From Clostridia bacterium (GTDB taxonomy: Bacteria > Bacillota > Clostridia > UBA1381), in contig CAADSR010000110.1 in assembly GCA_900751685.1 (NCBI GenBank), positions 1 to 22,783 of the forward strand: DNA of 22,783 nucleotides, read 5' to 3'. The notes beneath the pieces are model-generated. The model was given only the letters and a program-made list of their open reading frames with translations, did not search any database and had not been told where the DNA came from. This document shows positions 6,278 through 14,900 of the stretch, in pieces. The position numbers and the translations under genes are program-made. The number at the start of each line of letters is the position of its first letter. Position 1 is the stretch's first letter.

Positions 6278-7153
6278 CTAAATCACTGCTTTTCTCAATA
6301 TCCTGCGGTATTCCTCTGGATGATCTTTTATGATTTTAAGCTCCCCGTTTTCAATCATCTTACGGATCCGCCCCAGATACCACCAGTCGTTGACACCTAA
6401 TGGATACTGTAATAATATAGTCCCTACAAGATTGGCTGTCTGGAAATCGCCTTCCGGGACACACAAACGGATCAGAACGTCATAAAAGTCCTCCGGGACG
6501 CTCAATAGCCGGCCATTCACCTCTGCGCGCAGAGAAGCATTTTCCTCTCTTAACGCCATCCATTTTTGCGCCAGCATACAGCGCTCCGCCTTTGTGACCT
6601 TCTGTTCCAGCGGTAGAAAAAGATGCAGCTCCCCCGGCTCCACTTCGCTCCACGTATTGCATTGGCGGAAAATAGATCCCTCCTGCTGTATATATTCAGG
6701 AAGCTTTATCGCACTGATCTCCCCGTCAGAGTCCTTTAAAAGAAATTGCACAAAGTAAAAACCGCAGATAGAATAAGGTGCGTTACTGTACCAGATCCTG
6801 ATTTTTTCTCCCTGGCCGGCTCCTTCCTTGAGCCGCTGCAGATCTTCCAGGCACGTTTGCCAATAAGCCTGCATTTGACCATGCCCTATTTGACCAAATT
6901 GCTTTGATAGGATTTCTTTTCTTTGCGGCCCTGCAATATCACAAGAAATATCTCCAATATCAAGGGAAAAATTCAGGCCGAGTACATCAGCTGCTGTTCC
7001 TCCTAACGGCTTTCCCTGCAAAGGCTTCTGGCGGGCTTCCGGGCTGGGATCACCAATAATTCCCCAGCTGGATGCATCCCCTCTATCCTCCCTGTAATTC
7101 TTCGCAATTTTAACCGTTCCTTTTTCACTGTCACTAAATACAACCTCCAGCAC
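6278..7153 (-). CDS. DUF1835/DUF3658-type protein of unknown function
   Basis: A 291-residue soluble protein. The N-terminal block MLEVVFSDSEKGTVKIAK and the conserved spacing after it resemble DUF1835 proteins. The C-terminal part (about 170-290) has the helical ALREENASLRA, the stretch IRLCVPEGDFQTANLVG and a WWYLGRIRKMIENGELKII ending typical of the partner domain DUF3658. No catalytic motif, signal peptide or membrane segment is visible. The start is GTG (7151-7153), chosen because GGAGGGG lies directly upstream (complement of 7161-7167). It sits 14 bases after the dehydrogenase gene and is the last gene of the minus-strand series. Family naming is from recall of the N-terminal pattern; the biochemical role is unknown. 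Confidence 0.75.
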   Translation of the reverse strand: MLEVVFSDSEKGTVKIAKNYREDRGDASSWGIIGDPSPEARQKPLQGKPLGGTAADVLGLNFSLDIGDISCDIAGPQRKEILSKQFGQIGHGQMQAYWQTCLEDLQRLKEGAGQGEKIRIWYSNAPYSICGFYFVQFLLKDSDGEISAIKLPEYIQQEGSIFRQCNTWSEVEPGELHLFLPLEQKVTKAERCMLAQKWMALREENASLRAEVNGRLLSVPEDFYDVLIRLCVPEGDFQTANLVGTILLQYPLGVNDWWYLGRIRKMIENGELKIIKDHPEEYRRILRKAVI

Positions 7154-7167
7154 AGTCCTACCCCTCC

Positions 7168-8115
7168 TTAATCCACACGGTTCCGCTTTTCACCACGGAA
7201 AAAGGCACGGATATTTTCTGCGACCTCCTCCATACAGCGGACACGGGCTTCATAAGCTCCCCAAGCCATATGGGGTGTTAAAATAACATTGTCACGATCC
7301 TTGATCTGCTGGTAGCAATGCTGGCCTTTCAGCGGTTCTTCTGAAAAGACGTCAATTCCCAGCCCTCCTAAATGGCCGCTTTGCACGGCATCTGTGAGCG
7401 CCTGCTCATCTGTCACCTCACCACGGGCAACATTAATAAAAATGACCCCCGGCTTCATCATCTCGATCCGTCTCTGGTGGATCAGATGCTTTGTTTCCTC
7501 ATTTAATGGCAAATGCAGCGAAATAATATCCGACCTTCGGCAAAGCTCATTTAGCGGAACACATTCATAGTCCGGATCTTCCGTGCGCTTATAGGCCAAC
7601 ACATGGGCCCCCATGGCCTGTGCTGCTGCTGCGACCTGCCGGCCGATATTTCCCAAGCCTACAATGCCCCAGGTCATGCCTGCTATCTCATGGAAGGTGG
7701 GCTTTAAATAATTTTGCAGCCCGCTTTTTGTATAGGCTCCTTCTTTAACATAACGGTTATATTCAGTCAAATGTGTCGCCAGGGACAATGCCATTGAAAT
7801 GGTAAGCTGGGCTACACTGAAGGAAGAATATCCACGGACATTCGATACCCCGATTTCATTCTGCCAGCAATAATTTACATCAATATTATCATAACCAGTA
7901 GCCGTTACACAAATTAATTTCAACTTTTTTGCACAGGGCAGGTTATCCCGGTTTAGCTTGATCTTATTAACTACAACAACGTCTGCATCCTTCATCCGCT
8001 CCTGTAGATCTTCCGGCTGTGTCATGGGATAAACATCCACCTGGCCCAAGCCATCCATCATCGACAGGTCCAAATCATCGCCCAATGTTCTTGCGTCCAG
8101 AATCACAATACGCAT
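7168..8115 (-). CDS. D-isomer-specific 2-hydroxyacid dehydrogenase (NAD-dependent)
   Basis: A 315-residue reductase of the glycerate/hydroxypyruvate and D-lactate dehydrogenase superfamily, interconverting a 2-oxoacid and a D-2-hydroxyacid with NAD(P)H. The nucleotide fold has GLGNIG at 153-158. The catalytic trio is present: Arg231 in VARGE, Glu260 in DVFSEEP and His282 in TPHMAW. Substrate-loop sequence TATGYDNIDV (71-80) is typical of the family. The frame is open 15 codons further upstream, but ATG 8113-8115 is preferred because GGAGGGG (complement of 8121-8127) precedes it and the protein then begins with the usual MRIVILDA strand. The substrate cannot be told from sequence alone. The position after pyk and a thioesterase suggests a carbon-overflow or three-carbon acid role, which is inference. 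Confidence 0.9.
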   Translation of the reverse strand: MRIVILDARTLGDDLDLSMMDGLGQVDVYPMTQPEDLQERMKDADVVVVNKIKLNRDNLPCAKKLKLICVTATGYDNIDVNYCWQNEIGVSNVRGYSSFSVAQLTISMALSLATHLTEYNRYVKEGAYTKSGLQNYLKPTFHEIAGMTWGIVGLGNIGRQVAAAAQAMGAHVLAYKRTEDPDYECVPLNELCRRSDIISLHLPLNEETKHLIHQRRIEMMKPGVIFINVARGEVTDEQALTDAVQSGHLGGLGIDVFSEEPLKGQHCYQQIKDRDNVILTPHMAWGAYEARVRCMEEVAENIRAFFRGEKRNRVD

Positions 8116-8132
8116 TTTAACCCCTCCTTCTC

Positions 8133-8549
8133 TTACAAAAGCCTGCTCAAATCCTCCCACACCTCAGGATATTTCTTTTTTAGGTTCATCGGACGAAAAT
8201 CCCCGTCCACGAAGCCATGGCCCGTCCGTCCTTCTGCCATCAACTGTTTTTCAGGAAGATGATAGACCTTATAAATAAAGCTGCACCGTGCAACACTTAA
8301 GGACTCCAGTTGTGCTGTCACCAGGATCTCGTCCTCATAACGCAGCCCATGATGATATTTTGCTCCTGTTTCTGTGACCGGGAGTAAAATACCCATTTGC
8401 TCCATCTGGGTATAAGAGCGCCCGCTTGCTTTAATAAATTCTGTCCTTGCGATCTCAAACCAGGGGTAATATCTGGAATGATGCACGATCCCCATCATAT
8501 CGGTCTCCGCATACCGCACAGTCAATTTTGTTTCACTTTGATACGCCAT
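8133..8549 (-). CDS. Hotdog-fold acyl-CoA thioesterase (YbgC/4HBT type)
   Basis: A 138-residue single hotdog domain. Near the N-terminus is the family signature: VRYAETDMMGIVHHSRY followed by WFEIARTEF, with the Asp of ETD as the likely catalytic residue. Enzymes of this group hydrolyse acyl-CoA or aromatic acyl-CoA thioesters, and some act on acyl-ACP. Upstream codons remain open into the end of pyk, but the start at 8547-8549 is supported by GAGGGAG a few bases before it and by the usual length of the family. It begins 16 bases after pyk and ends 17 bases before the dehydrogenase gene, so it is part of the same operon. The acyl group it acts on is not known. Confidence 0.88.
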   Translation of the reverse strand: MAYQSETKLTVRYAETDMMGIVHHSRYYPWFEIARTEFIKASGRSYTQMEQMGILLPVTETGAKYHHGLRYEDEILVTAQLESLSVARCSFIYKVYHLPEKQLMAEGRTGHGFVDGDFRPMNLKKKYPEVWEDLSRLL

Positions 8550-8565
8550 ATTCTCCCTCTTTCCT

Positions 8566-10320
8566 TTAAGCCGGCTTTGGTTCTTTGCCGCTATATACAT
8601 GGCCATGGGCCGCATCCATCGTTACTGTAGTGCCGGACTTTAAAATTTTGCTTGCACCGGCAGCGCCTACGATCACGGGAATATCCAAGGCCATTGATAA
8701 AATAACTGCATTTTCAGATTCTTTTTCTTCACAAATAATCCCGCCGGCCTTTTTCAAATGAGGGATCATATCCTTTGTAACATGGTTGGTTACCAGGATA
8801 TCCCCGGCCTTGAACTTTGTTTTAACACTGTCCACATCCTTTGCCACACAAACATTAGCCGTTGCATGAAGCTGGGTGATCCCATGGCCATTCACAAGCA
8901 CATGCCCAACAAGATGCACTTTCATAATATTGGTGGTGCCGCTGATCCCCACAGGCGCCCCGCCTGTGATCACTACCAGGTCTCCGTCTTTGATAATCCC
9001 GGTTTTTTGCGCACACTCGACTGCATGGTCGAATAATTCATCGGTATTCTTCCTGATTTCACTCATGATCGGTACAACGCCCCAGGAAAGGTTCAGCTGG
9101 CGGCGGATCTTCTGGCTCATGGTCGGCGCTATGATCGGGCATAACGGCCGGAACCGCGAAAGCATTTTCCCGGTGCCGCCGGAAAAAGTCAATGCAATGA
9201 TCGCAGACGCTGCCAAATCGTGCGCCGTCGTACACGTTGCATGACTGATCGCATTCGTTACATCCATGCGTGAATCAAAATTCATCCGCTCCAGCCGTTT
9301 TACATAGTCGATATCCCGCTCGGTCCGCTCTGCGATCATAGCCATCGTCTTGACCGTTTCCACAGGGTATTTCCCAATTGCGGTCTCCCCGGAAAGCATG
9401 ATCGCGCTGGTCCCGTCGTAAATGGCGTTCGCCACGTCAGTGGTCTCCGCCCTGGTCGGACGTGGATTGCGGATCATCGAGTCCAGCATTTGGGTCGCTG
9501 TGATAACTACTTTTCCGGCTTTATATGTTTTTTTGATTAATTTCTTTTGAATGACCGGCAGATCCTCCATCGCGATCTCTACTCCCATATCCCCCCGGGC
9601 TACCATGATGCCGCCGGAGACACGGATGATATCATCGATATTTTCAACGCCTTCCGCATTTTCAATTTTTGCAATGATCTGGACACTGCTGCCGCCATTT
9701 TTCTCTAATAGGTTCCGGATCTCCAATACGTCATCTTTGGTCCGGACAAAGGACGCTGCTACAAAATCTACATCCTGCTCAATCCCAAATAAAATATCGT
9801 CAATATCCTTTTGGCTCATATAGGGCATAGACAGCGACACATTCGGTACATTGACACCTTTTTTATTGGAAATGATCCCGCCGTTTTTGACTTCACAAAA
9901 GATTTTGTCGCTTTTGATCCCCAGCACTTCCAATTCGATCAGTCCATCATCAATCAGCAGTTTTGCCCCGGTACGGATATCATTCGGCAAATCTTTATAC
10001 GTAATGCTGACCTGGGTCTCATCTCCCTCCACATCGTCTGTGCAAAGGGTAAATTTCTGCCCCTGCCTTAGCTCCACACTGCCATTTCTAAAATCCTTGA
10101 TACGGATCTCCGGCCCCTTCGTATCAAGCAGGATCGCAACGGGCAAATCCAGCTCCTCCCGCACTTTTTTGATCCGGTTCATCCGGATGAGCGCTTCCTC
10201 ATGGGTGCCGTGGGAAAAATTAAGCCGTGCCACATCCATTCCGGCCAGCATCAGTTCTTTTAATACTTTTTCATCATCTGTAGCGGGTCCCATAGTACAA
10301 ACAATTTTTGTTTTACGCAT
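8566..10320 (-). CDS. pyk: Pyruvate kinase with C-terminal PEP-utilizer domain
   Basis: Converts phosphoenolpyruvate and ADP to pyruvate and ATP, the last step of glycolysis. At 584 residues it matches the long Bacillus-type enzyme. Landmarks are KIVCTMGPATDD at the N-terminus, ARLNFSHG, the active-site motif IIAKIENAEGVENIDDI, MVARGDMGVEI, and ATQMLDSMIRNPRPTRAE with SGETAIGKYP. The last 105 residues or so (GDILVTNHVTKDMIPHLKKA, GGIICEE) form the extra domain related to the phosphohistidine domain of PEP synthase; here GGIICEE replaces the usual TSHA-type histidine site. GGGGATAA lies just upstream of the ATG. It follows pfkA by 62 bases, which contain a hairpin. Confidence 0.97.
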   Translation of the reverse strand: MRKTKIVCTMGPATDDEKVLKELMLAGMDVARLNFSHGTHEEALIRMNRIKKVREELDLPVAILLDTKGPEIRIKDFRNGSVELRQGQKFTLCTDDVEGDETQVSITYKDLPNDIRTGAKLLIDDGLIELEVLGIKSDKIFCEVKNGGIISNKKGVNVPNVSLSMPYMSQKDIDDILFGIEQDVDFVAASFVRTKDDVLEIRNLLEKNGGSSVQIIAKIENAEGVENIDDIIRVSGGIMVARGDMGVEIAMEDLPVIQKKLIKKTYKAGKVVITATQMLDSMIRNPRPTRAETTDVANAIYDGTSAIMLSGETAIGKYPVETVKTMAMIAERTERDIDYVKRLERMNFDSRMDVTNAISHATCTTAHDLAASAIIALTFSGGTGKMLSRFRPLCPIIAPTMSQKIRRQLNLSWGVVPIMSEIRKNTDELFDHAVECAQKTGIIKDGDLVVITGGAPVGISGTTNIMKVHLVGHVLVNGHGITQLHATANVCVAKDVDSVKTKFKAGDILVTNHVTKDMIPHLKKAGGIICEEKESENAVILSMALDIPVIVGAAGASKILKSGTTVTMDAAHGHVYSGKEPKPA

Positions 10321-10345
10321 TTTAATTATCCCCTAACTCTAAAAT

Positions 10346-10372
10346 AAGGGCCAGACAAAATGCCTGCCCCTT
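10346..10372 (-). terminator. Intercistronic hairpin between pfkA and pyk
   Basis: Read on the minus strand, AAGGGGCAG and CTGGCCCTT form a 9-bp stem with one G-G mismatch and a 9-base loop, followed by ATTTTAGAGT. The U tract is weak, so this is more likely an attenuator or an RNA-stability element than a full stop. pyk would still be reached by read-through. Confidence 0.4.
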
Positions 10373-10382
10373 GTTTCTCTTT

Positions 10383-11360
10383 TTATACCGATAGTTTCTT
10401 CGCAAGTTCCACAAGCTGTTTCGGCAATTCTTTTGTCATTGCAAGACCCTCTTCAATATCCACATCCACGATCTGATGATCCCTCATACAGACGATCCGG
10501 TTGCTTTTGCCTTCGAGTAAAAGCTCGACTGCTTTTCCGCCCATTTCACTTGCGGTCACACGGTCACGGACCGTCGGGCTGCCGCCCCGCTGCACATGGC
10601 CAAGGATCGTCGCCCGGGACTCGATCCCGGTTTTTGCTTCGATTTCTTTCGCCATTTCTATAACGCCGCCGATCCCTTCCGCAACGATAATGATGCTGTG
10701 TTTTTTACCACGGGATTTACTTTCCAGGATCGGACGTAAGACATCCTCATCAAAGCTCCATGGGTTTTCAGGAACAAGGATAACTTCGGCACCGCAGGCG
10801 ATCCCGGCATGGATCGCAATATAGCCCGCATTTCTCCCCATTACCTCAATGATAGAACACCGCTCATGGCTCTGTGCCGTATCACGGATCTTATCTACTG
10901 CATCTTTTACCGTGTTCAAACAGGTGTCATAGCCCACGGTATATTCACTGCAGCTGATATCATTATCGATCGTCCCCGGGACTGCAATGGTCGGAAGGCC
11001 CTGGGCGCACAGATCCCTGGCACCGCGGAACGAGCCGTCACCGCCGATCACGATCAAGCCATCCAAACCAAAGACCCTTGCGATCTCGACCCCTTTTTTA
11101 ACGCCTTCTTCTGTCTTAAATTCCAAACAACGTGCCGTCTGCAAAATAGTACCGCCCCGCTGCAAAGTTTCTGAAACGCTTCTGGCATTCAAATCAACCA
11201 TATCCCCAGTAATGAGGCCATTATATCCACGCTTGATCCCCATTACGCGAAGACGGTAATAAGTCCCTACCCGGACAACTGCACGGATCGCAGCATTCAT
11301 CCCCGGCGCATCCCCACCGCTTGTTAATACGCCAATGGTCCTTAAACTTCTATTTTCCAT
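10383..11360 (-). CDS. pfkA: ATP-dependent 6-phosphofructokinase
   Basis: Phosphorylates fructose 6-phosphate to fructose 1,6-bisphosphate. At 325 residues it is of normal bacterial length. Motifs are the ATP-binding TSGGDAPGMNAA (13-24) and GGDGSFRG (106-113), the catalytic PGTIDNDI (128-135, Asp132 as base), TVGYDTCLNT, the substrate-binding MGRNAGYIA, and GHVQRGGSPTVRDR near the C-terminus. The Gly after GGD (GGDGS) is the residue found in ATP-dependent enzymes; PPi-dependent forms have Asp. A GGAAGGG sequence precedes the ATG. It is followed by pyk, the common firmicute pair, and lies 32 bases after the small unknown gene. Confidence 0.97.
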   Translation of the reverse strand: MENRSLRTIGVLTSGGDAPGMNAAIRAVVRVGTYYRLRVMGIKRGYNGLITGDMVDLNARSVSETLQRGGTILQTARCLEFKTEEGVKKGVEIARVFGLDGLIVIGGDGSFRGARDLCAQGLPTIAVPGTIDNDISCSEYTVGYDTCLNTVKDAVDKIRDTAQSHERCSIIEVMGRNAGYIAIHAGIACGAEVILVPENPWSFDEDVLRPILESKSRGKKHSIIIVAEGIGGVIEMAKEIEAKTGIESRATILGHVQRGGSPTVRDRVTASEMGGKAVELLLEGKSNRIVCMRDHQIVDVDIEEGLAMTKELPKQLVELAKKLSV

Positions 11361-11392
11361 ATCTTTTGCCCTTCCTTCCCAATAGCATTAAA

Positions 11393-11593
11393 TTAAAAAA
11401 GTTCCTGGTCAATAATTACATTCTGTGCCTGGGAAATCTCCGTTTGCGGGACCAAAACTTCATAACAGGGCGCATCTTGGGCTTCCTTGTCTGCCACGCA
11501 CCGTACCCGGACAATAATTTCATTTTCTTCCAGAACTTTTTGCATCCGATCCACATCGGACTTATTTTGTGCCAAATATACAACTGTCCACAT
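11393..11593 (-). CDS. Small conserved-type protein of unknown function
   Basis: A 66-residue soluble protein, MWTVVYLAQNKSDVDRMQKV... Its predicted beta-alpha-beta pattern (strand VVYLA, helix DVDRMQKVLEEN, strand IIVRVRCV, strand YEVLVPQ, helix EISQAQNVIID) resembles small DUF2007-like ferredoxin-fold proteins; this is inference from pattern only. There are two cysteines but no CxxC. AGGAG of its ribosome binding site is inside the end of mtrB, and the ATG is 5 bases after the mtrB stop, so translation is coupled to mtrB. It lies between mtrB and pfkA. Confidence 0.75.
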   Translation of the reverse strand: MWTVVYLAQNKSDVDRMQKVLEENEIIVRVRCVADKEAQDAPCYEVLVPQTEISQAQNVIIDQELF

Positions 11594-11598
11594 GGTCT

Positions 11599-11838
11599 TT
11601 ACTCCTGTAGGCCGGAACCCAGCTGGCCGTGTTTTGTGTAAATTTCAGCTTTGCCTTTGATCTTGATCGCTGATGTGATCTCTGTAAATTGCGCAATGTA
11701 GACCTCACCGGCATCCAGCTTCTCCGTGTGGTGGAATTTTGTGTCCCTGCCACGTGTCAGACCAATGATATTAACGCCGTTTTCCAAAGCTTTTACGACG
11801 ATATAATCGTTGAGCGCCTCAATTGAATCTTCTTTCAT
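11599..11838 (-). CDS. mtrB: trp RNA-binding attenuation protein (TRAP)
   Basis: A 79-residue homologue of Bacillus subtilis MtrB. It matches strongly from GVNIIGLTRG (21-30) through TKFHHTEKLD (33-42) and IAQFTE (48-53) to TSAIKIKG (55-62). In Bacillus, TRAP forms an 11-subunit ring. When it binds tryptophan it wraps trp leader RNA carrying (G/U)AG repeats, which causes termination or blocks translation. The RNA-contact lysines are kept (Lys40 and Lys59, equal to Bacillus 37 and 56), while the third contact, Arg58, is Lys61 here. Threonines of the tryptophan pocket (Thr28, Thr33, Thr52) are kept; His51 of Bacillus is Ile54. The N-terminus is slightly longer. No trp gene or anti-TRAP is nearby. 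It lies after dnaE with a 128-base gap. Confidence 0.92.
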   Translation of the reverse strand: MKEDSIEALNDYIVVKALENGVNIIGLTRGRDTKFHHTEKLDAGEVYIAQFTEITSAIKIKGKAEIYTKHGQLGSGLQE

Positions 11839-11874
11839 CTTTTACACCCATCCTTCTGATTACAATACAACCAT

Positions 11875-11901
11875 TTTATATTATTTCTTTTCAAAATTCA
11901 A
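11875..11901 (-). promoter_or_regulatory. Possible promoter before mtrB
   Basis: On the minus strand, TTGAAT (11896-11901), a 15-base spacer and TATAAA (11875-11880) lie in an AT-rich stretch. The spacer is two bases short of ideal. This is the only gap over 100 bases inside the minus-strand gene series, so a second start here is plausible. Confidence 0.3.
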
Positions 11902-11966
11902 TAGGAAATAGCACACAAATATAGGGGTCGGCTCCCGTTTTTTTGGTATAAATAAACAATATGTCC

Positions 11967-14900
11967 TTACTGTAATTTTACATTCTCCGCCCCAAAAATA
12001 TCCTGCAATTGAATCAATGCCTGGGGCTGCCCATTAAACCAGAACCGCTCCGGCGCCATCATCGTTTTGCGGCTATCCGCAAAAAATACACAGACCGGGA
12101 TCTGCCCGGAATAAGGCGCCAGGCTCTTTGTCACTTTTTCAAGATTCTCCTTCCGGCTGTCCGCCAGTTTGATATACAGCTTCTGCTGCTTTGTCTGGAC
12201 TTGTTGCCCGCTTCCGGCAGCAGCAATTGCGTCTTCTAAAAGCCGGACATTTTCACAAAGCAGTTTGGGTTCCTCGTCCTCCCGGATACTGATCCGGCCC
12301 GTCACTGCAACCAATTGATCCTCTACCATTAAATGGGTACACACCGGCAGCACCTTTGGAAAGATAATGACTTCCATGCTGCCATAGGAATCCTCTAACG
12401 AAACAAAAGCCATTTGGGCATTGTTCCGCGTGGTTTTGTTTTTACGCGAGGCCACACAACCGCAAAGGGTTATGATCATGCCGTCTTTTATGTCCCCGAT
12501 CACATGATAGTTTCCATCCTCATCCCGGTGGAGTGCAGAAAGCACATCGCCAATTGTATAACGGGTGATTTGTGCCACTCTATCTGTATATTCTCCCATA
12601 GGATGGCCTGAAAAATACATACCAATTGATTGCTTTTCCATTTTTAAAATTTGTTTTTTATCAAATTCAGGGATATCCGGGAACTCCATCTCACCGCTTT
12701 GCTCCGGCGAATCAAATAAAGACATTTGGCCGGCCACATTATCCCTTGCAGAACGGGTGCTTCCTTCGAGCACATTTTCATACACCGCCATGAGCTGCGA
12801 GCGCCGGATCCCCATAGAGTCGAAAGCGCCGCAGGCGATCATGCCCTCAAGGGCACGCTTATTCAAGTCACTTCCCACCATACGGTCGATAAAATCGGAA
12901 AAGCTTTTAAATTTCCCATTGCGTTCCCGCTCTTCCACAAGCCGCACGATCATGCCGCGGCCAACATTTTTAACTGCCGAAAGGCCAAAGCGGATACCGT
13001 TGCCCTCGACCGTAAAGCTATCCTCACTTTTATTTACATCCGGTGGAAGACGGTCGATCCCCATATCCACACAATTCAAGATATACTGATGGATCTTATC
13101 CACATCGTCAATGCTGGAGATCAAAGAAGCCATGTATTCCACTGGATAAAACGTTTTCAAATAAGCGGTCTGATACGTTACAAACGCATATGCCGCCGCA
13201 TGGGACTTGTTAAACGCATAATTGGCAAAATCGTTGATCTCATCAAAAATAGCAATTGCTGTTTTTTCATCGATCCCACGGTTCACACATCCGTCGATGA
13301 CCTGGTTCCCATCCCCGTCCTTGAGCCCATAAATAAAATTCTGCCGCTCCACCTGCATCGCCTCGGCCTTTTTCTTACTGATGGTCCGGCGCATGGAATC
13401 CGCTTTTCCCAAAGAATAGCCTGCCAGATTACGGACGATCTCAAGCACCTGTTCCTGATACACCATACATCCATAGGTGACGCTCAAGGTATCCTTTAAC
13501 AGCGGATGCTTATACGTAACGCTTTCGGGATGCTTTTTGTTATGGATATACCGGGGGATCTGGTCCATTGGTCCTGGACGGTAAAGGGCGATCCCGGCGA
13601 TGATGTCTTCCAGTGAGTCCGGGCGGAGTTCCTGCACAAAAGATTTCATCCCGGGACTTTCCATTTGGAAGATCCCATCTGTATTCCCGCTGGAAATGGT
13701 TTCGAAAACTTCTTTTTTATTATAATCAATTTGATTGATATCTATTTTGATCCCACGTGTTTTTTCAATAATTTTTACTGCATTTTCAATCACAGTAAGA
13801 TTTCGCAGCCCCAGAAAATCCATTTTTAAAAGGCCAAGGCTTTCGATCGTGTCCTTTGTATACTGGGTCGTGATAACATTATCATTCGTTTGCAGCGGAA
13901 CATAGCTTACGATCGGCTCTTTTGTAATCACTACCCCTGCGGCATGGGTGGACGCGTGCCTGGGTAGGCCCTCCAGCGCCATTGCAGTATCTAATAATTC
14001 CCTAACCTTCGGGTCATTATCATAAAGGCCTTTTAACTCCTTGCTGATGTCCAGCGCTTTTTGAAGGGTCATTTTAAGGTCAAACGGGATCAATTTTGCA
14101 ATCCGGTCCACATCCCCATAAGGCATGTTGAGGGCCCGTCCCACATCACGTACGGCAAGTTTTGCTTTCATGGTACCAAAGGTAATGATTTGGGCAACCT
14201 GTTCCTCGCCGTATTTACGGACAACATAGTCAATGACTTTTTGGCGTCCCTCCGGTGCAAAGTCAATGTCGATATCCGGCATACTGATCCGTTCAGGGTT
14301 CAAGAACCGTTCAAAAATCAATGCATACTTGATCGGGTCTACGCTGGTGATCTCCAAGCAATAGGACACTAAGCTCCCGGCAGCGCTCCCGCGCCCGGGC
14401 CCTACCATGACCCCATTGTTCCGGGCAAAATGGATAAAATCCCATACGATCAGGAAATAATCCACAAACCCCATATTATGGATCACGCCGAGCTCATATT
14501 CCAGCCGCTCCCGAAGCTCCGGGGTGACCGGCTCATAGCGCCGCTCCAGGCCTTCATAACAAAGCTGCTGCAAATACTCCCAGGCGTCTTTTCCTTCCGG
14601 CACTTCAAACGAAGGCATGTGCCTTGTTTCAAAATCAAATTCCACCCGGCACCTTTGGGCGATTTTTTCTGTGTTTTCAATAGCCTCCGGGATATAGGAA
14701 AACAGCTCTTCCATTTCCCGGGGAGATTTGATATAAAACTCTTCTGTATCAAATTTCATCCGGTTTGGGTCGTCTACAGTCTTTTCCATTTGGATACACA
14801 TCAACACATCCTGATACCGTGCGTCTTCTTTTTTCAGATAATGGGCGTCATTTGTAGCCACCAAGCCCACGCCCACCTCTTTTGCCAGTTGGATCAGCTG

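Noticed and set aside
11393..11593. The small gene after mtrB as anti-TRAP (RtpA)
   Set aside because: Anti-TRAP is a zinc protein with paired CxxC motifs. This protein has two isolated cysteines and a different pattern.
11925..11950. GGGG...CCCG followed by T run after dnaE as a terminator
   Set aside because: The stem has only three to four pairs and the T run is on the strand opposite to dnaE transcription.
12726..13499. A 257-codon open frame antisense to dnaE
   Set aside because: It lies wholly inside a well-conserved dnaE region and shows no recognisable domain or ribosome binding site. Its length reflects dnaE codon use.
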